DNA from: Streptomyces sp. YPW6
GTDB taxonomy: Bacteria; Actinomycetota; Actinomycetes; Streptomycetales; Streptomycetaceae
Assembly (NCBI RefSeq): GCF_018866325.1
Contig: NZ_CP076457.1
Span: forward strand, 310,001-374,000
Reading direction: 5' to 3'
DNA: 64,000 nt
In this document: piece by piece, positions 43,532 through 51,997 of the stretch
How positions within the stretch are numbered: position 1 is the first letter of the stretch
How the letters are laid out: each line of letters opens with the position of its first letter
The notes under the pieces: model-generated
The model's input: only the letters and a program-made list of their open reading frames with translations
Databases searched by the model: none
What the model was told of the DNA's origin: nothing
Program-made: the position numbers and the translations under genes

Positions 43532-44025
43532 GAGAACTCCTGAATCCGAGGTGCCGGCCGATCCGGGCGAAAGCGCCAGTCCAGCACATGGCCGCATCGG
43601 TCCGGCGCAGGGGCATGCCCGGAGAGCGGACGCCTGCCGGAACACCTGGCCCGGACCCTGCCCGCCTCTGTCCTGCCCGCCTCTGTCCTTCCCCCGCCGC
43701 GCGCCCGCCCCCGTGTTCCTCCGCTTCCGCGTTGACAGGGATGAGGGACTCGGGTTCTCATGCTTTCTGTGCGGCGTGACGTCGGCCAAGGAGATCTGGG
43801 CCGGCCGGCGATCAAGCAAGCACCTTCTTCCAGGGATGACGCCATGAGCTCCTTCATCGCCCCCTGCCTCTGAGCAGCAGCGCCTTGTCGCGCACCTCGC
43901 CCTGAGAGCTCCTGGGCGTGAGCGATCCCGTCGGTGAACGCTCCCGCCCCGGGCTCCTCGCGGCCGCACTCCGCCCCACCGGGCCTTCGGCTGCCCGCTT
44001 TTCCTCCGGGAGACCCAGAACCTCC
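43532..44025. other. 494-bp intergenic region between divergent genes
   Basis: No convincing gene. The phrase CTGCCCGCCTCTGTCC occurs twice in tandem at about 43658-43688. TTGACA at 43732-43737 with TTCTCA 17 bases on could be a promoter toward the F420/hemerythrin gene. The remainder shows only short frames without ribosome sites. Confidence 0.4.
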
Positions 44026-44943
44026 ATGCACCAGACCTTTCAGCAGTCCGTCATCGACGAGTTCCGCGCCAACGCGGGCACGGTCGGCGGCCCCTTCGAG
44101 GGCACCGACCTCATCCTCCTCACGACCACCGGCGCCCGCTCGGGGAAGCCGCACACCACGCCGCTCGGCTACGTCCGCGACGGCCGGCGGCTCCTCGTCG
44201 TGGCCTCCGGCCTCGGCGCGCCGCTCCATCCCGACTGGTACCGCAACCTCCTCGCCCACCCCGCCGTGCGCGTCGAGTTGGGCGGTGGGACGTACGACTG
44301 CCTCGCCGTACCCGCCGAAGGAGCCCGACGCGACGAGCTCTTCGCCCGGGTCGTCGCCGAAGCGCCCGGATACGCCGACCAACAGGAATCCACCGACCGG
44401 GTGCTGCCGGTCGTCGTGCTGGAACTCCCCGGTCCCGACCCGGCGGCTCCCCCGGTCCGCTCGCTCGCCGACAAGCTGGTGGAGGTGCACACCTGGCTGC
44501 GCGGCCAACTCCGCCACGTGCACGACGAGACCGAGGCGCACTTCGCGGCGCGGGCCGGCCGCACGGGCGGCGGCGGCGAACCGCCTTCCCCCGGCCTCGG
44601 GCTCCAGATCCGGCAGCGGTGTCTGGCGTTCTGCCAGGCGCTGGAGTTCCACCACACGGCCGAGGACGGGCACATGTTCCCCGCCATGGAGGACCACCAC
44701 CCCCACCTGCGGGACGTCTTCGACCGGCTGCGCCACGAGCACCGCGCCATCGGGGCCGTCCAGTCGGCCCTCGCCGCCCTGCTGGCCGACGCGGCCGTCG
44801 CGGAACCGGACCGGTTCCGCTCCGAACTGGCCCGGATGACCGACAAGCTGACCGCCCACCTCGACTACGAGGAGGAACATCTCCTGCCGCTCCTGGCCGA
44901 GGTTCCCTGGCCTCCTGCGGCGCCCGGCGCCAGGACCGCCTGA
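44026..44943 (+). CDS. F420-type (DUF385) domain fused to hemerythrin HHE domain
   Basis: 305 aa. Residues 1-140 are a deazaflavin (F420)-dependent nitroreductase-type barrel (ILLTTTGARSGKPHTTPLGYV; SGLGAPLHPDWYRNLLAHPAV), the Ddn family. Residues 150-300 are a hemerythrin-like four-helix bundle with the iron ligands: VEVHTWLRGQLRHVHDE, FHHTAEDGHMFPAME, LRHEHRAI and YEEEHLLPLL. The fusion joins a cofactor-dependent reductase to a diiron O2/NO-binding domain, suggesting O2-, NO- or redox-linked activity. It stands alone, with a strong terminator behind it. The ribosome site is weak. Confidence 0.88.
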   Translation: MHQTFQQSVIDEFRANAGTVGGPFEGTDLILLTTTGARSGKPHTTPLGYVRDGRRLLVVASGLGAPLHPDWYRNLLAHPAVRVELGGGTYDCLAVPAEGARRDELFARVVAEAPGYADQQESTDRVLPVVVLELPGPDPAAPPVRSLADKLVEVHTWLRGQLRHVHDETEAHFAARAGRTGGGGEPPSPGLGLQIRQRCLAFCQALEFHHTAEDGHMFPAMEDHHPHLRDVFDRLRHEHRAIGAVQSALAALLADAAVAEPDRFRSELARMTDKLTAHLDYEEEHLLPLLAEVPWPPAAPGARTA

Positions 44944-44956
44944 GCACGCCCCGTTC

Positions 44957-44986
44957 GAGGGGGGTGAGCGAGGGTTCACCCCCCTC
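44957..44986. terminator. Hairpin terminator after the F420/hemerythrin gene
   Basis: Perfect 11-bp stem GAGGGGGGTGA / 8-base loop / TCACCCCCCTC, 14 bases past the stop. Confidence 0.82.
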
Positions 44987-45255
44987 CGGCAGCGGTTCGG
45001 GCGACGAACGGGCGGCGGCGACCTGCCGGTACGGCGCCGCCAGCGGGTGGCCCGTCACCGCGACCGGGGCCGCGATGTGCGCAAGAAGGTGCACGGAGGG
45101 GCGTAACGGGACAGGGGCGAGGCGGCCCGGAACGGTCTGGGCCACCCGAGCAACCCTCCGCACCCGCCTGCCGTCTTGATCGACGACAGGACGGTACGCC
45201 GCTCATGAAGAGCGGCGCCCCACCCCCACACATCCGGGCCTGCACGACCGGCCGA
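44987..45255. other. Non-coding stretch before the TPR operon
   Basis: No gene or repeat recognised. The last part leads into the symmetric element and promoter of the TPR gene. Confidence 0.5.
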
Positions 45256-45287
45256 CTATACCTTCCGTGTATACGCAATGGGTATAG
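45256..45287. promoter_or_regulatory. Three-part symmetric element upstream of the TPR/prenyl synthase operon
   Basis: CTATACC (45256-45262), GTATAC (45269-45274) and GGTATAG (45281-45287) share one centre of symmetry with equal 6-base spacers. TATAGC (45283-45288) could also serve as a -10, starting transcription about 30 bases before the ATG. Confidence 0.65.
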
Positions 45288-45326
45288 CCGTCCGGCTCCG
45301 GGCCCGGCACCGCGCGGAAGGCACCC

Positions 45327-46514
45327 ATGCAGACCAAGGCACTGGCGCCCGAGTACCAGGGAGCTCTCACCAAGATGTCGGTGAACGCCTCTCTCACCGA
45401 CGTACTGGCCGAGGGCGTACGCCACTTGAGGCAGGCCGAGTCGTCCGGATCGCAGGAGGACGTGGCGCGCTCCGGCCTCGCCGTGGCCGAGGCGCACCGC
45501 AGGCTCGGCCAGGTCGCGGAGGCCGACCGGGCCTGGAAGGCCAGCTACCGGGCGGCGCGGTCGGCCGGGAACACCGGGGCCATGGCCTGGGCACTGTGGA
45601 GCGGCGGCACGCTGGCACGTCAACGCGGGGCGCTGCGCCTCGCGTTCCGGCTGCTCGGCCTCGCCGCGGAGCTGGGGAAGCGGGGCGGCGACGTGGTCGC
45701 CCGCGGCTACTCCCTGGCCGGGCTCGCCGAGACGGGGCGGATCCAGGGCGACTACGCGACCGTCGCCACGCTGCACGAACAGCTGCTGGCCGAGGCCCGC
45801 GCCCGGGGCGAGGCCCGGCACACCGTCTGGGCGCTGGAAGGCATCGCGCAGATCCACCGCAACACGGGTTCGCTGGACACCGCTCTGGAGATGTTCGAGG
45901 AGGCGGCGGCCCTGGCGGGCGACGCGGACGACCGCCGGGGCCGGGCCTGGGCGCTGCGCGGCATCGCCGACATCGTTTCCCTCCGGGACGGGGCGACCGG
46001 GCGGGCGCTGGACCTGCTCGCCGAGGGCGAGGTCACCTGCCGCGAGATGAACCTCTCCAGCGCCCTGGCCTACAACCACAAGATGCGGGCCAACGTACTG
46101 TTCCGCGCCGGGCGGTACGAGGAAGCGCGCACGGTGTACGAGCAGGCGCTCGGGGAGTTCCGCGCGATGGGCGAGCCGCGGGGCGAGGCACTGGCCTCCC
46201 TCGGCCTGGTGAAGGCACGGGCCAGGCTCGGCCGCGACCGCGACGCCACCGCCGCCGACCTGGACCGGCTGCGGGGCAGGCTGAGCCGGATCGGGCTGCT
46301 CAACGCCCGGGAGATGGTCGAGAAGGCGTACGCCGAGCTCGGCGTGGAGCCCCGCGTCGAGGGCGCGGAGGTCACGGGCACGGACGTCACAGGCACAGAC
46401 GTCACAGGCACGGACGTCACAGGCACGGACGTCACGAGCGCACCCGCGACGGGCTTCGACGTCACGGGCGGCGGAGAACCGCCGGCCACGGGCGGGCGGG
46501 ACGAGCGCCGATGA
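45327..46514 (+). CDS. TPR-repeat protein coupled to polyprenyl synthase
   Basis: 395 aa, cytoplasmic. Residues 20-345 are successive tetratricopeptide repeats (AWKASYRAARSAGNTGAMAWALWSGG, and ALEGIAQIHRNTGSLDTALEMFEEAAAL is representative). The C-terminal tail is four VTGTD repeats from a 15-bp array. No catalytic motif; likely a protein-binding scaffold or regulator. GGAAGG precedes the ATG. The stop overlaps the polyprenyl synthase start (ATGA), so the two are made together. Confidence 0.85.
   Translation: MQTKALAPEYQGALTKMSVNASLTDVLAEGVRHLRQAESSGSQEDVARSGLAVAEAHRRLGQVAEADRAWKASYRAARSAGNTGAMAWALWSGGTLARQRGALRLAFRLLGLAAELGKRGGDVVARGYSLAGLAETGRIQGDYATVATLHEQLLAEARARGEARHTVWALEGIAQIHRNTGSLDTALEMFEEAAALAGDADDRRGRAWALRGIADIVSLRDGATGRALDLLAEGEVTCREMNLSSALAYNHKMRANVLFRAGRYEEARTVYEQALGEFRAMGEPRGEALASLGLVKARARLGRDRDATAADLDRLRGRLSRIGLLNAREMVEKAYAELGVEPRVEGAEVTGTDVTGTDVTGTDVTGTDVTSAPATGFDVTGGGEPPATGGRDERR
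46371..46430 (+). repeat. 15-bp tandem repeat, four units, in the TPR gene
   Basis: GTCACRGGCACRGAC repeated four times in frame, coding VTGTD each time; a fifth degenerate unit follows. Confidence 0.9.
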
Positions 46515-47560
46515 CGCCCTCCACGACCCGCCGTGCGAGCGCGCCGCAGATACTGGACCGGTGCCGCGACCTGGTGCGCCCGGCCCTGGTCGAGTCGGTG
46601 GGACGGCTGCACCCCTGGCACGCGGAGACGGCGGCGTTCTCGCTCGGCTGGCGCGGCACCGGCGGCGAGCCGCTGCCCGGATCGCAGGGCAAGGGCGTGC
46701 GCCAGGCGCTCGCGGTGCTCGGCGCGGAGGCCGCGGGCGGCAGCGCGGCCGACGCGGTGCCGGGGGCGGTGGCCGTCGAGCTGATCCACACCTTCTCACT
46801 GATCCACGACGACATCATGGACGGCGACGAGACCCGCCGCCGCCGGCCGGCGCTGTGGAAGGCGTACGGGACGGGCCCGGCCGTCCTCGCGGGGGACGCC
46901 CTGTTCGCGCTCGCCGTGTCCACGCTGGCGGAGGCACCCGGGCCGGGCGGCCCCGCGGCGGTGCGGCAACTGGCGGGCGCGCTGGGCGACCTGGTGCACG
47001 GTCAGGCCCAGGACCTGCTCTTCGAGTCCCGGCCGTGGTCGGGTCCGGGGGCCGTCCTGCCGCACGAGTACCGGGCGATGGCCACCCACAAGACCGGATC
47101 CCTGCTCGGTTGCGCGGCGGCCTCGGGCGCGCTGCTGGCCGGTGCTCCCCCGTCGACCGCCGAGGCGCTGGACCGGGCCGGGCGGCATGTCGGGGTGGCG
47201 TTCCAGGCGGTGGACGACCTGCTCGGGATCTGGGGCGATCCGCAGGTCACGGGGAAGCCCGTGCACAGCGATCTGCGGCGGCTCAAGAAGACGTACCCGG
47301 TGCTGGCGGCGCTGTCCGCCGACCGTCCGGCGGCCGGCCGCCTCGACGCGCTGCTCACGTCCGCCGGGCCGCTCGACGACGTGGCGGCGCGGCGTGCGGC
47401 GGAGCTGACCGAGGAGGCGGGCGGGCGAGAGGCGACGATCACCGAGGCGCGCGAGCACCTGGCCGCCGCCCGCGCGTGCCTCGACCGGGTGCCGCTGGCC
47501 GAGGGGGCCCGAGGGGACCTGCTCACGCTGATCCCGTACCTGGCGGACCGCACCCGCTGA
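46511..47560 (+). CDS. Polyprenyl diphosphate synthase (trans-isoprenyl)
   Basis: 349 aa. All-helical prenyl synthase with first aspartate motif LIHDDIMDGD and second motif DDLLGIWGD, both needed for Mg and diphosphate binding; GKGVRQAL and HKTGSLL are also present. Short-chain (FPP/GGPP-class) product is likely; the residues before the first motif (VELIHTFSLIHDD) do not settle length. No terpene cyclase or phytoene synthase lies nearby. Coupled to the TPR protein. Confidence 0.9.
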   Translation: MTPSTTRRASAPQILDRCRDLVRPALVESVGRLHPWHAETAAFSLGWRGTGGEPLPGSQGKGVRQALAVLGAEAAGGSAADAVPGAVAVELIHTFSLIHDDIMDGDETRRRRPALWKAYGTGPAVLAGDALFALAVSTLAEAPGPGGPAAVRQLAGALGDLVHGQAQDLLFESRPWSGPGAVLPHEYRAMATHKTGSLLGCAAASGALLAGAPPSTAEALDRAGRHVGVAFQAVDDLLGIWGDPQVTGKPVHSDLRRLKKTYPVLAALSADRPAAGRLDALLTSAGPLDDVAARRAAELTEEAGGREATITEAREHLAAARACLDRVPLAEGARGDLLTLIPYLADRTR

Positions 47561-47598
47561 CACCCCTGCCTCCTCGGCCCGCTCCGGCCGCCCCGTCG

Positions 47599-47635
47599 CC
47601 CGGAGTGCCCCGGACCCCGTCCGGGGCACTCCGGG
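47599..47635. terminator. Terminator after the polyprenyl synthase gene
   Basis: Perfect 16-bp stem CCCGGAGTGCCCCGGA / CCCCG / complement, 38 bases past the stop. Confidence 0.88.
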
Positions 47636-47982
47636 CTTGTCGCCGGCGGCACGGGAACGGACATGCCGGACGGTGGATGGTGCCGCCATCCGATGCGGCG
47701 TTCGGCGGTGTGGGCTTTCCCGGAAAAGGATGACGGTATAACCGGCGGGCATCGCACCGAACACCCGGTCCGCCCCCGCGCCCCACGCCCCGAACGCCCT
47801 TCCGCCGCTTGCCCGCGAAGGCACCCGGGCCTGCGCCGGTCCGCCGCGCGGCCACTCCGACGGCCTACTCGGACGGGCAATCCCCATGTGGTCGTATGAG
47901 CGAGTCACGCGCACGATATCGCCACATATCTGCCAAAGTGCACCTCGGCTTTACTCACCGTATTGAGCGAAGAGAGCCGTGC
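47636..47982. other. Leader/promoter region of the polysaccharide operon
   Basis: About 350 bases with no gene. TATAAC at 47737-47742 follows a small palindrome TTTCCCGGAAA (47716-47726) and may be a promoter, giving a leader over 200 bases long. A+T-rich sequence at 47910-47970 may hold another. Neither has a good -35. Confidence 0.4.
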
Positions 47983-49158
47983 GTGCTGCACATGCGTCGT
48001 ACTGAAGAAAGACAACTGACGGTCCTTCATCTGGTTCAGCCCGTGGACGGCGGAGTAGCCCGGGTCGTCACCGATCTCGTCAGGGCCCAGGCCGGAGCCG
48101 GGCTGCGCCCGGTGGTGGCCTGTCCCCCCGGCAGCCCGCTGGCGCTCGGGGCGGCGGCAGCGGGTGCTGAGGTCCACGGCTGGTCCGCCACCCGTGCCCC
48201 CGGACCGCGGCTGGCCGGTGAGGTCACGGCCGCGCGCCGGATCGTCCGGGCGAGCCGCCCGCACGTGCTGCACGCCCACAGCGCCAAGGCGGGCCTCGCG
48301 GGCCGGATCGCCGTACGCGGCCGGATCCCCACGGTGTTCCAGCCGCACGCCTGGTCGTTCGAGGCCGTCGGCGGGCGCACCGCCGAGTTCGCGCTGGGCT
48401 GGGAACGGTTCGGCGCACGCTGGGCCGATCACATCCTGTGCGTCAGCGAGTCGGAGCGCCGCACCGGGCAGGAGGCGGGCATCGCCGCCCGCTGGTCGGT
48501 CATCCACAACGGCATCGACCTCGACCGGTTCCGCCCCGGCGACCACGCAATCCGGGCGCAGGCCCGCGCCGCCCTCCCCTGGCCGGAGGGCACGGACCGG
48601 GAGGCTCCGCTGGTCGTCTGCGTCGGCCGCCTGACCCGGCAGAAGGGCCAGGACATCCTGCTGCGGGCCTGGAGCCGGATGGCGGTGCCGGAGGCGCGGC
48701 TGGCCCTGGTGGGCGACGGACCCGACCGGGGCGCTCTGGAGTCGTCGGCCCCGCCGGGCGTGCTGTTCACCGGGGCCTGCGAGGACGTACGGCCCTGGAT
48801 CCACGCGGCGGACGTCCTCGTCCTGCCCTCCCGCTGGGAGGGCATGGCCCTGGCCCCGCTGGAGGCGATGGCCTGCGGACGCGCCGTCGTGCTCACCGAT
48901 GTGAACGGCGCGCGGGAGAGCCTGCCGCCCGGTGGTGAGGACCACTGTCTCGTACCACCGGAGGATCCGGCGGCGCTGGCCGCGGCGCTCACCGCCCTGC
49001 TCACCGACCCGGACCTGCGCGCGGCGGTCTCCCGCCGGGCCCTGCGCCACACCCGGAGGACGTTCGACGTCCGGCGGACCGCGGGCGCGGTCGCCGGTCT
49101 CTACCAGGAACTTGTCGGCATGTCCGGCACCACGACGAGGAAGCGCACCGAGCGATGA
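47983..49158 (+). CDS. GT4 glycosyltransferase (first gene of the EPS operon)
   Basis: 391 aa. GT-B fold: VQPVDGGVARVVTDLVRAQ at the N-terminus, HAHSAKAGLAGRIA, NGIDLDRFRPG, VGRLTRQKGQDILL, and the EX7E-type region SRWEGMALAPLEAMACGRAVV. Transfers a sugar from a nucleotide donor to a lipid-linked acceptor. GTG 47983 is preferred with GAAGAGAG upstream; ATG 47992 is nearly as good. ATGA overlap with the initiating transferase gene. Confidence 0.86.
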   Translation: MLHMRRTEERQLTVLHLVQPVDGGVARVVTDLVRAQAGAGLRPVVACPPGSPLALGAAAAGAEVHGWSATRAPGPRLAGEVTAARRIVRASRPHVLHAHSAKAGLAGRIAVRGRIPTVFQPHAWSFEAVGGRTAEFALGWERFGARWADHILCVSESERRTGQEAGIAARWSVIHNGIDLDRFRPGDHAIRAQARAALPWPEGTDREAPLVVCVGRLTRQKGQDILLRAWSRMAVPEARLALVGDGPDRGALESSAPPGVLFTGACEDVRPWIHAADVLVLPSRWEGMALAPLEAMACGRAVVLTDVNGARESLPPGGEDHCLVPPEDPAALAAALTALLTDPDLRAAVSRRALRHTRRTFDVRRTAGAVAGLYQELVGMSGTTTRKRTER

Positions 49159-50636
49159 CGATGGAGAGTGCACCGGTTCCCGGAGCCGGCCAGGCAACAG
49201 CCGTGCAGGCTCACACGGTTCATCCGCCACGAAGAAGCGGCGGTGGTGCGCAGGCGCGGCCGGGTGAGCGCCGGGCCGTACGGTACGGCCGTCCCCTTCC
49301 GCTCCTGTGCGTGGACGCCCTCGCTCCGGCCGTGACGTTCGCCCTCGTGGTCCCGGTCGCGTGGCCCTGGCTGCTGGTGGCCGTCCAGCCGGTGGCGCAG
49401 GTGCTGCTCTTCGCCTGGCGCGGCCTGTACCGGATGCGGTTGTCCCCCTCGGTCCTCACCGATCTGCCCGCGCTCCTCGGCCTCACCCTCCTCCAGTGGT
49501 ACGCGACCATGGAGGTACTGGACGCCTGGGACCCGCAGCAGGGGTTCGGCTGGACGGTGCTGGCGTACGGGGCCGGTACGCAGACCGCGCTGACCTGTGC
49601 CGGACGTGCGGCGGTCCACCGGGCGCGGCGGCGGGCCGCCGTCCGCCGCCCGCAGTCCACGCTCGTCGTGGGCCAGGGGCCGTCGGCCCGTCAGGTGACG
49701 GCCGCGCTGTACGACCACCCCGCGTACGGCCTGCGGCCGGTCGGTCTGGTGGCAGCCCCGGCGGCCGGGGACGAGCAGCGGGAGACAGGGGCCGACGCCG
49801 CGCCGCTGCCGGTCCTGGCCTCACCCCAGGAGGTGGGGCGGGCCGTGGTCCAGAACAGCGTGCGGCACGCGGTGTTCACCGCCCCGCCCGAGGCCGTCCC
49901 GGACGGGGACGCTCTCCTCGCGCTGCTCGCCGGACAGGGGTGCCGGGTGTGGCTGATCACCGGCCCCGGCACCGTCGCGGGGGCTCCGGCGGGCGGGCGG
50001 CCCGACCATCTGTGGGGATTCACCGCCCGGCCGCTGCGCGACGGGACGGACCGCCCGCTCGGCCACGCGGTGAAGCGGGCCGTGGACGCCGCCCTGGCCG
50101 CGGCCGGGCTGGTGCTGGCGGCCCCGGTCATGGCGGCCTGCGCCCTGGCCGTGCGGCTGTCCGACGGACCGGGTGTGATCTTCCGGCAGGAGCGCGTCGG
50201 CCGGCACGGACGCCCCTTCGTCCTGCTGAAGTTCCGCACCCTGCGCCCCGCCGACGTCCAGGAGTCTGCGACCCGCTGGAACGTCGCGTCCGACGGGCGG
50301 CTGAGCCGGGTCGGCCGGCTGCTGCGCCGGACGTCTCTCGACGAGCTGCCGCAGCTGTGGAACGTCCTGCGCGGCGACATGAGCATGGTCGGCCCCCGCC
50401 CCGAGCGCCCCTTCTTCGTGGCGCAGTTCAGCCGCGCCCACCCCGGCTACCAGGCCCGCCACAGGATGCCCGTGGGCATCACGGGACTGGCCCAGGTGAA
50501 CGGGCTGCGCGGCGACACCTCCATCGAGGAGCGGGCCCGCTTCGACAACCACTACATCGAGACCTGGTCGCTGTGGCAGGACGCCTGCGTGCTGGCGCGG
50601 ACGGCGGGTTCGGTGTTCCGGCTCGGAGGCAGCTGA
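49155..50636 (+). CDS. Initiating phosphoglycosyltransferase (WcaJ/CpsE-like)
   Basis: 493 aa, membrane protein. Several N-terminal helices and a central soluble region lead to the bacterial sugar-transferase domain: KRAVDAALAAAGLVLAAPVM, RQERVGRHGRPFVLLKFRTL, RLLRRTSLDELPQLWNVLRGDMSMVGPRPE. It loads the first sugar-phosphate on undecaprenyl phosphate. Starts the lipid-linked repeat unit of the operon. Confidence 0.92.
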   Translation: MTMESAPVPGAGQATAVQAHTVHPPRRSGGGAQARPGERRAVRYGRPLPLLCVDALAPAVTFALVVPVAWPWLLVAVQPVAQVLLFAWRGLYRMRLSPSVLTDLPALLGLTLLQWYATMEVLDAWDPQQGFGWTVLAYGAGTQTALTCAGRAAVHRARRRAAVRRPQSTLVVGQGPSARQVTAALYDHPAYGLRPVGLVAAPAAGDEQRETGADAAPLPVLASPQEVGRAVVQNSVRHAVFTAPPEAVPDGDALLALLAGQGCRVWLITGPGTVAGAPAGGRPDHLWGFTARPLRDGTDRPLGHAVKRAVDAALAAAGLVLAAPVMAACALAVRLSDGPGVIFRQERVGRHGRPFVLLKFRTLRPADVQESATRWNVASDGRLSRVGRLLRRTSLDELPQLWNVLRGDMSMVGPRPERPFFVAQFSRAHPGYQARHRMPVGITGLAQVNGLRGDTSIEERARFDNHYIETWSLWQDACVLARTAGSVFRLGGS

Positions 50637-50638
50637 CC

Positions 50639-51997
50639 ATGACCGCTGTCCTGACCCCGCCCGCGCCGTCACCGGCGGCCGAGGCGCGGGCCGTCCCCCG
50701 CTCCCCGTGGGGCGGCCTGCGGTGGCGCTGGCCGCTGCTGCCCCTCGTCGCGACCGTCCTGCTGCCCGCCCTCCCGTACGGGACCTCCGGCGGGGGCGGC
50801 CCGGCCGACGTGGCCTCGGGGATCGCCGTACTCGTGTGCGTGGGGCGGGTGCTGTACCTGCGGCAGCGGCCGCTGAGCGCCACCGCCGCGCTGGTCCTGG
50901 GGCTGCCCGCGGTGGCCTTCGCGGTGGCCACGGTCACGGCGGCGGACCCGGCGGCGGCCCTGCCGGGGCTCGTGCGCTACCTCCAGGTCTTCGTCCTCGT
51001 GCCGGCCGCGGTGTTCCTTCTGCTCAGGGACGCGTACGGGTTCCGGGTGGTGGCCGGTTCGCTGGTCCTCCTGGCCGTCGTCCAGGGCGTCACGGGCGTC
51101 CATCAGTACGTCACCGGGACCGGGGCGTCCTACATGGGCGAGGACATCCGGGCGGTCGGCACCTTCGGGCCCAGCGACATCATGGGCATGGCGACCGTGG
51201 TCGCCTACGGGCTGCTCGCGGCGGCGGCCTGCGCCCTGCGCACGCCCCGGAGCGCCCCGGCCTGGCTCCGGCCGTGCGCCGCCGTTCTCGCCGTCGCGCT
51301 GATCGTGCCCCTGACGCTGTCGTTCAGCCGGGGTGTGTGGATCGCCACGGCCGCCGCGGCGCTCGTCGCCCTGGCGCTCAGCGGGCGGCGGCAGGCGCTG
51401 ACGTCGCTGGCCGTGCTGGGCGCGGCGGGCGTGGTGCTGGTCGGCGGGTTCGGCATCGGCTCCGAGATGATCGCGGACCGGGCCGCCAGCGTGACCCGGG
51501 TGACCAGCACCCCGGACCGGTCCGTCAGCGACCGCTACGCGATGTGGAGCGCGGCGGGCGCGATGTGGAGCGAGCAGCCGGTCACCGGGGTCGGTCTCAA
51601 GGGCTTCCCCGACCACCGCGACGCGCACGCCTCGATCGGGCTCTCGTCGGGCAGCGACACCGCCGGGGCGGGCCAGGACTTCCGCCGGCAGGCCCTCCTG
51701 TCCCCGCACAACATGTATCTCCTCGTCCTCGGCGAGCAGGGCCTCGTCGGACTGACCGCGCTCGTCGGCAGCTGGGCGGCGATCCTGGCCGGCGCGGTCC
51801 GGCGGCTGTGGCTCGCCCGCTCGCGCGGCGACGCGGCCCTGGACTGCGGTCTGGTGGCGGTCGCCCTGATGACCTGGCAGAGCGTCAACTTCCTGTACGC
51901 GGACATCGGCGGGCCCACCACGGTGCTCAGCGGCGTCGTGCTGGGGCTGGCGGCCTGGTGGGCGCTGGCCGAGCCGGACCGGGTGAGGGCCGCATGA
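50639..51997 (+). CDS. O-antigen ligase/polymerase-like (Wzy) membrane protein
   Basis: 452 aa with about ten membrane helices and the large extracytoplasmic loop typical of the Wzy_C/O-antigen ligase family (GVGLKGFPDHRDAHASIGLSSGS... LLSPHNMYLLVLGEQGLVGL). Should polymerise or ligate the flipped repeat units. GGAGG is near the start; its stop overlaps the flippase gene start (ATGA). Confidence 0.87.
   Translation: MTAVLTPPAPSPAAEARAVPRSPWGGLRWRWPLLPLVATVLLPALPYGTSGGGGPADVASGIAVLVCVGRVLYLRQRPLSATAALVLGLPAVAFAVATVTAADPAAALPGLVRYLQVFVLVPAAVFLLLRDAYGFRVVAGSLVLLAVVQGVTGVHQYVTGTGASYMGEDIRAVGTFGPSDIMGMATVVAYGLLAAAACALRTPRSAPAWLRPCAAVLAVALIVPLTLSFSRGVWIATAAAALVALALSGRRQALTSLAVLGAAGVVLVGGFGIGSEMIADRAASVTRVTSTPDRSVSDRYAMWSAAGAMWSEQPVTGVGLKGFPDHRDAHASIGLSSGSDTAGAGQDFRRQALLSPHNMYLLVLGEQGLVGLTALVGSWAAILAGAVRRLWLARSRGDAALDCGLVAVALMTWQSVNFLYADIGGPTTVLSGVVLGLAAWWALAEPDRVRAA

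Noticed and set aside
43839-43880. Very short frame (MSSFIAPCL) before the F420/hemerythrin gene as a leader peptide
   Set aside because: No ribosome site, no attenuator-like alternative hairpins that I can see.
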